Shown here piece after piece: positions 5,499 through 8,578 of a stretch of 8,578 nucleotides of DNA. Origin of the DNA: Desulfobacterales bacterium (lineage in GTDB: Bacteria; Desulfobacterota; Dissulfuribacteria; Dissulfuribacterales; JAMONC01); contig JAMONC010000262.1 in the NCBI GenBank assembly GCA_027066725.1, positions 1 to 8,578 on the forward strand, read 5' to 3'. Position numbers and translations under genes: made by a program. The number at the start of each line of letters is the position of its first letter. Position 1 is the stretch's first letter. Under the pieces are notes generated by a model. The model ran no database searches, was not told the DNA's origin, and was given only the letters and a program-made list of their open reading frames with translations.

Positions 5499-6568
5499 AA
5501 ATTATTACAAAATATATTATAAGGCATTTTTTTACCTTATTAGTTATAATTTTACCAAGTATAATTTCACTTTATTTAGTTATTGAAGTATTTCAACATA
5601 TAGATGATATAATAGAAGCTCATGTTGGGTTAAGTATAGTTATAAGTTATCTTATTCTAAGAATTCCACAAATAGTGTTACAATTATGGCCTATTATTGC
5701 TTTATTAGCTGGTATATTAACTATTATAGTTTTATCTAAAAGAAATGAAATACTTGCAATTAAAAGCTGTGGGATAGGAATATCTAGTGTTTTAAAACCT
5801 ATTATAATTACTACTTTAATATGTTCATTTTTTTTGATGGTTATACAGGCACTTTGGGCTCCAAAAGCAGAATCTATTGCAAATCATATATGGCAGGTAG
5901 ATATAGAGAAAAAAAAGCCAAAAGGAATTATAACTGGTAAGTTATTATTCTTTCATAGTAAAAATACTATTTGGGTAACCTTTATAGAGAATCCTAGAGC
6001 TACTGTTTTAAAAGATGTTAGAATAATTAGATACGATAAACATTATCATACAAAATTTTTTTTATTTGCCACAAGAGCCTTTTATGTAAATAAAAAGTGG
6101 CATTTTATAAGAGGAATTATTCAGCAAAAAAAACAAAATATTTGGACATCTACTAATTTTAAAGACTTAGATTTAGAGTTATATGTAATTCCTAAAGATC
6201 TTGCCAGTATAACTATACCTCCCAATCTTATGAATGCTATAGAACTAATATCATATATCAAAAGCTTGAGGCATGCAGGAGAGCATGCCTTTAAAGAGAG
6301 AACAGCTCTTTGGACAAGTATTTCATATCCTTTACTAGGGGTATTTTTGCTTTATTTAGGTGTGTGTATCATGCTTCTTTTGGAAAGATCTAGCCTTACA
6401 CTTGGACTTGCTATTAGTCTTGCGATAGGTATCTTATACTGGGTATTCTGGAATTTTTTAATAGCGTTTGCAAGTTCAGGACACCTATTACCAGAAGCTG
6501 TACCTTTTTTGGCTATGGGAATTTTATGGTTAGCCTCTAGTATAATAAAGAGAAATATCTTATTTTAA
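5495..6568 (+). CDS. lptG: LptF/LptG family lipopolysaccharide-export permease, probably LptG
   Basis: This is a 357-residue inner-membrane protein of the YjgP/YjgQ family. In the LptB2FG transporter, LptF and LptG form the membrane pair that extracts lipopolysaccharide and passes it to the LptC-LptA bridge. The expected layout is visible: three N-terminal membrane spans (about 11-33, 58-80, 100-120), a periplasmic beta-rich domain (about 124-265) and three C-terminal spans (about 275-295, 301-325, 333-352). The cytoplasmic turn SKRNEILAIKSCG at 81-93 is the family's coupling-helix region. Size and the C-terminal motif favour LptG over LptF, but the two are paralogues and the choice is moderate. 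The ATG overlaps the rnr stop (ATGA), so translation is probably coupled; no strong ribosome site is seen. No lptF partner is adjacent. The stop lies 3 bases from the end of convergent era. Confidence 0.85.
   Translation: MKIITKYIIRHFFTLLVIILPSIISLYLVIEVFQHIDDIIEAHVGLSIVISYLILRIPQIVLQLWPIIALLAGILTIIVLSKRNEILAIKSCGIGISSVLKPIIITTLICSFFLMVIQALWAPKAESIANHIWQVDIEKKKPKGIITGKLLFFHSKNTIWVTFIENPRATVLKDVRIIRYDKHYHTKFFLFATRAFYVNKKWHFIRGIIQQKKQNIWTSTNFKDLDLELYVIPKDLASITIPPNLMNAIELISYIKSLRHAGEHAFKERTALWTSISYPLLGVFLLYLGVCIMLLLERSSLTLGLAISLAIGILYWVFWNFLIAFASSGHLLPEAVPFLAMGILWLASSIIKRNILF
6269..6290. other. Strong hairpin inside the lptG-like coding region
   Basis: AGGCATGC and GCATGCCT form a perfect 8-base-pair stem with a 6-base loop (AGGAGA). 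It stands out because the surrounding DNA is very AT-rich. It encodes Arg259 to Ala265 of the permease. On the minus strand it is followed by CAAGCTTTTG, so it lies downstream of era and could slow or stop transcripts reading through from rnc-era. It lacks a long T-run on either strand, so I do not call it a terminator. Confidence 0.5.
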
Positions 6569-6571
6569 CTT

Positions 6572-7501
6572 TTACTTTACACTTAATCCAAGGCGTTTTA
6601 TAGCCCTTTCATCTTTAGACCAGTCTTTTAAGACTTTAACCCAGAGATCTAAGTAGATTTTCTTTCTAAAAATAGCTTCTAATTCTTCTCTTGCCATTTT
6701 ACCTATTTGTTTTAAGAATCTACCTTCTTTCCCAATCATTATTCCCTTTTGAGATGGCCTCTCTACATAGATAATTGCGCGTATAGTTAAAAGGCGCCTT
6801 TCTTCATCATAATAAAACTCTTCTACATTTACAGCAGTAGAATAAGGTACTTCTTTGCCTGCTAACATGAATACCTTTTCTCTAATAATTTCTGCAGCAA
6901 TTTGTTCTGGACTTTGATCTGTTGTGGTAGTTTCATCATAATATTTAGGACCTTCAGGTAGAAGTTTCACTATTTCTGATAAGACAATATCTAATCCATC
7001 TCCATACTTAGCAGAGATAGGTATTATTGCCTCAAATGGATATCTCTCTTTAAGTTCTTCTATCATAGGTAAGAGTTCTGGTTTAGATATTTTATCTACC
7101 TTATTTAATACACAAATAACAGGCTTATTCGCTTCTTTTAATAAATTTAAAGTTTGTTCTTCATAAGACTTTTCCCTTTTTGACACATCTATAACAAAGA
7201 CTATAACATCCACATCCTTTAGTGCATATTCTGCCCATTGCACAAGTGCTTTATTTAAAGCCTTTTTCGCACTATGTATACCAGGAGTATCTACAAATAC
7301 TATCTGGAAGTTATCTCTAGTTAAAATTCCCCTTATCTGAGTTCTTGTAGTTTGGGGCTTTGGTGTTATGATTGCTACTTTTTCTCCTAATAGCTGGTTT
7401 AACATTGTAGATTTACCAACATTTGGTGCACCAACTATAGCAACAAACCCTGAACGGAAAGTATCTGTATTAGCTTTTTGATTTGAATCCTTTTTAGTCA
7501 T
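6572..7501 (-). CDS. era: GTPase Era, 16S rRNA-binding ribosome assembly factor
   Basis: Era is an essential GTPase that binds the 3' end of 16S rRNA through a KH domain and checks maturation of the small ribosomal subunit. The 309-residue protein has all G motifs: G1 GAPNVGKS at 24-31, G2 around the PQTTRTQ segment at 49-55, G3 DTPG at 71-74, G4 NKVD at 133-136 and G5 SAK at 163-165. The C-terminal KH domain follows, with its conserved IGKEG at 256-260 and GRFLKQIGKMAR. The N-terminus carries about 15 hydrophilic residues before the GTPase core, slightly longer than in many homologues. GGAG lies 6 bases before the ATG (complement of 7508-7511), and the gene overlaps the rnc stop by 8 bases, so the two are translated from one mRNA. 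The stop is 3 bases from the convergent lptG-like stop. Confidence 0.97.
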   Translation of the reverse strand: MTKKDSNQKANTDTFRSGFVAIVGAPNVGKSTMLNQLLGEKVAIITPKPQTTRTQIRGILTRDNFQIVFVDTPGIHSAKKALNKALVQWAEYALKDVDVIVFVIDVSKREKSYEEQTLNLLKEANKPVICVLNKVDKISKPELLPMIEELKERYPFEAIIPISAKYGDGLDIVLSEIVKLLPEGPKYYDETTTTDQSPEQIAAEIIREKVFMLAGKEVPYSTAVNVEEFYYDEERRLLTIRAIIYVERPSQKGIMIGKEGRFLKQIGKMAREELEAIFRKKIYLDLWVKVLKDWSKDERAIKRLGLSVK

Positions 7502-8210
7502 TTTTTACTCCGTTTTCCTCTTTTATTAATACTTCTAAAGCTTTTTTAGCTGCTTGTTGTTCAGCCTCTTTTTTGCTTTTACCTTTTCCTGTTGCCAAGA
7601 ATTTCTCATTAAGCCAAAGTCCTACAGTAAAATGTTTGTCGTGATCGGGTCCCTTTGCTTCTAATACCTTATATATTGGAAGTACATGAGAATTTGCTTG
7701 CGTAAATTCTTGTAACATACTTTTATAATCTTTTAATGGTTTTTGTTCGAAGTTTTCTTGTTCTATTTTATTTAAAAAAAGTTTCTCTATAACTTCAAAA
7801 GCCCTTTTAAATCCTCCATCTAGATATATAGCTCCAAGAATTGCCTCCATTGTATCAGATAAAATGGAGGACTTTTTCCTTCCACCGCTTTTTTCTTCTC
7901 CTTTCCCCAATCTTATATACTTACCAAGAGTGATTTTATTAGATAGTTCTGCTAAAGACAGTTCATTTACAAGCCCTGCACGCATTTTTGTTAATTCTCC
8001 TTCTGAGAGGCAAGGGAATTTTTCATAGAGTATATGGCTGATTGTTAATTCAAGTACTGCATCCCCTAAGAATTCTAGTCGTTCATTATCTTTTTCTTGA
8101 TTGTTTTCAGCAGAAAACGATCTATGAGTAAGGGCTTGCCTTAATAATTCTATAGAGTTAAATCGATATCCGATTTTTTCTTGCAATTTTGATAAATTTT
8201 TATCTTTCAT
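7494..8210 (-). CDS. rnc: Ribonuclease III
   Basis: RNase III cleaves double-stranded RNA and separates the rRNA precursors from the primary rRNA transcript. The 238-residue protein has an N-terminal endonuclease domain (about 5-150) with the signature NERLEFLGDAVLEL at 42-55 and the four catalytic acidic residues Glu43, Asp50, Asp119 and Glu122 (the last two in LSDTMEAILGAIYLDGG). A C-terminal double-stranded RNA-binding domain runs from about 160 to 232, with KDYKSMLQEFTQ at its start and a final GKGKSKKEAEQQAAKKAL helix. The length is typical. The start ATG at 8210 has a weak GGA about 10 bases upstream. It is the first gene of an rnc-era operon, the arrangement also known from Escherichia coli, and shares a divergent promoter region with ilvD. 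Confidence 0.97.
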   Translation of the reverse strand: MKDKNLSKLQEKIGYRFNSIELLRQALTHRSFSAENNQEKDNERLEFLGDAVLELTISHILYEKFPCLSEGELTKMRAGLVNELSLAELSNKITLGKYIRLGKGEEKSGGRKKSSILSDTMEAILGAIYLDGGFKRAFEVIEKLFLNKIEQENFEQKPLKDYKSMLQEFTQANSHVLPIYKVLEAKGPDHDKHFTVGLWLNEKFLATGKGKSKKEAEQQAAKKALEVLIKEENGVKND

Positions 8211-8257
8211 ATTTTTTATTCCATATAATCATTCATTTTTAACAATCAATCATAAAA

Positions 8258-8286
8258 ATTATAAAATAAAAAATTAATCACATGAA
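8258..8286 (-). promoter_or_regulatory. Candidate promoter of rnc-era
   Basis: On the minus strand a perfect TATAAT is preceded, after 17 bases, by TTCATG, which matches the -35 consensus at only three positions. The start would fall about 40 bases before the rnc ATG. The -10 element is good, but TATAAT occurs easily by chance in DNA this AT-rich. Confidence 0.35.
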
Positions 8287-8321
8287 ACTAATTACATAAA
8301 TAAATTTTTTTAAATTCATCT

Positions 8322-8350
8322 TTGGCAATGTTAACTCTAAGTGCTAATAT
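8322..8350 (+). promoter_or_regulatory. Sigma-70-type promoter of ilvD with extended -10
   Basis: TTGGCA at 8322-8327 and TAATAT at 8345-8350 are separated by 17 bases, and TG at 8342-8343 gives an extended -10 element (TGCTAATAT). The expected start near 8357 leaves a leader of about 65 bases. The direct repeat GTGCTA at 8341-8346 and 8352-8357, 11 bases apart, overlaps the -10 and the start and could be a repressor site. Confidence 0.6.
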
Positions 8351-8410
8351 GGTGCTATTAATAAGTAAGATTCAACAAATTTAATAAATATAAATGGATA
8401 CTTATTTAGA

Positions 8411-8417
8411 GAGGTGA
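8411..8417 (+). promoter_or_regulatory. Ribosome binding site of ilvD
   Basis: GAGGTGA ends 4 bases before the ATG at 8422, with its GAGG core 7 bases away. It is a good Shine-Dalgarno match and fixes the ilvD start. A short seven-codon frame, ATG at 8394 to TGA at 8415, ends inside it. Confidence 0.8.
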
Positions 8418-8421
8418 GATT

Positions 8422-8578
8422 ATGAGAAGTGACAGGATGAAAAAGGGGCTTGAGAGAGCACCACATCGTTCTTTGTTCAAGGCAATAGGTTATACAGATG
8501 AAGAATTAAAAAGACCAATTATTGGTGTAGCAAATGCATTTAATGAACTAATTCCTGGGCATATTCATCTTCGTCAGG
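8422..8578 (+). CDS. ilvD: Dihydroxy-acid dehydratase, N-terminal part (3' end outside window)
   Basis: IlvD is an iron-sulfur dehydratase that converts 2,3-dihydroxyisovalerate and 2,3-dihydroxy-3-methylvalerate to the keto acids leading to valine, leucine and isoleucine. Only the first 52 codons are present, of about 550. They match the family N-terminus closely: MRSDRMKKGLERAPHRSLFK, then AIGYTDEELKRPIIGVANAF and NELIPGHIHL. The cysteines of the iron-sulfur cluster lie further on and cannot be checked. The start is fixed by GAGGTGA, and a good promoter lies about 70 bases upstream. It is read away from rnc and probably begins a separate biosynthetic unit. The call is confident despite the truncation because the N-terminal motif is distinctive. 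Confidence 0.93.
   Translation, partial: MRSDRMKKGLERAPHRSLFKAIGYTDEELKRPIIGVANAFNELIPGHIHLRQ

Larger units (their letters stand above)
8211..8421. promoter_or_regulatory. Divergent control region between rnc and ilvD
   Basis: About 211 very AT-rich bases hold no gene I can support. On the minus strand there is a TATAAT (complement of 8258-8263) with a poor upstream hexamer, TTCATG, 17 bases away, a candidate rnc-era promoter. On the plus strand lie the ilvD promoter at 8322-8350, a GTGCTA direct repeat at 8341 and 8352, and a possible leader stem 8360-8367/8399-8406 with a 31-base loop just before the ilvD ribosome site. There is no T-box, and no leader peptide rich in branched-chain amino acids. 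Confidence 0.55.

Noticed and set aside
5318..5586. Short open frames on both strands around the rnr-lptG junction
   Set aside because: They are alternative-frame readings of the RNase R S1 domain and basic tail and of the first LptG membrane span; the products are low-complexity.
8227..8253. Repeated TCAT/TCAA units as a tandem repeat or replication-initiator binding array
   Set aside because: The units are only four or five bases long, imperfect, and fit simple AT-rich sequence; no DnaA-box consensus (TTATCCACA) is present.
8394..8417. A seven-codon upstream frame (MDTYLER) as an ilvD leader peptide
   Set aside because: It has one leucine only, no ribosome site of its own, and no terminator/antiterminator structure follows, so it does not look like an attenuator.

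Overview
The window is AT-rich chromosomal DNA from a Gram-negative bacterium. The Gram-negative call rests on two genes: an LptF/LptG-type lipopolysaccharide-export permease, and an exported protein ending in a PEP-CTERM (exosortase) signal, a feature of Gram-negatives that make extracellular polysaccharide. A DctM-type TRAP permease followed by an HDIG phosphohydrolase and a low-G+C genome would suit a sulfate-reducer-like Desulfobacterota lineage, but that is an inference from style and not proof. No tRNA, rRNA, CRISPR array, insertion sequence or prophage gene was found.

Layout. Positions 1-2266 (+): a tightly packed run of dctM (5' end outside the window), an HD-domain phosphohydrolase and a metallo-beta-lactamase-fold hydrolase. 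The first pair abut and the second pair overlap by 16 bases. Positions 2281-3005 (-): a monocistronic gene for a secreted, very cysteine-rich C-type-lectin-like PEP-CTERM protein, with its own rho-independent terminator at 2281-2311. Positions 3006-3263: a divergent control region with three phased TATAAAA boxes, two related 14-base palindromic elements and a near-consensus promoter. Positions 3264-6568 (+): rnr (RNase R) and an lptG-like gene joined by an ATGA overlap. Positions 6572-8210 (-): rnc (RNase III) and era (16S rRNA-binding GTPase), overlapping by 8 bases and converging on lptG with only 3 bases between the stop codons. Positions 8211-8421: a divergent promoter region. From 8422 (+): the first 52 codons of ilvD.

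How the genes work together. RNase R, RNase III and Era are all RNA-processing or ribosome-maturation factors, so the right half is a compact RNA-metabolism neighbourhood with an envelope gene (lptG) coupled into it. The left operon couples a solute importer to two metal-dependent hydrolases of unknown substrate. ilvD starts a separate branched-chain amino acid unit.

Most of the window is ordinary housekeeping. The two most unusual points are the PEP-CTERM lectin, in which the variable loop region of the lectin fold is replaced by two dense cysteine clusters, and the rnr promoter, whose geometry places the predicted transcription start exactly on the A of the ATG (a leaderless mRNA). I did not find convincing evidence of a whole new multi-gene system.
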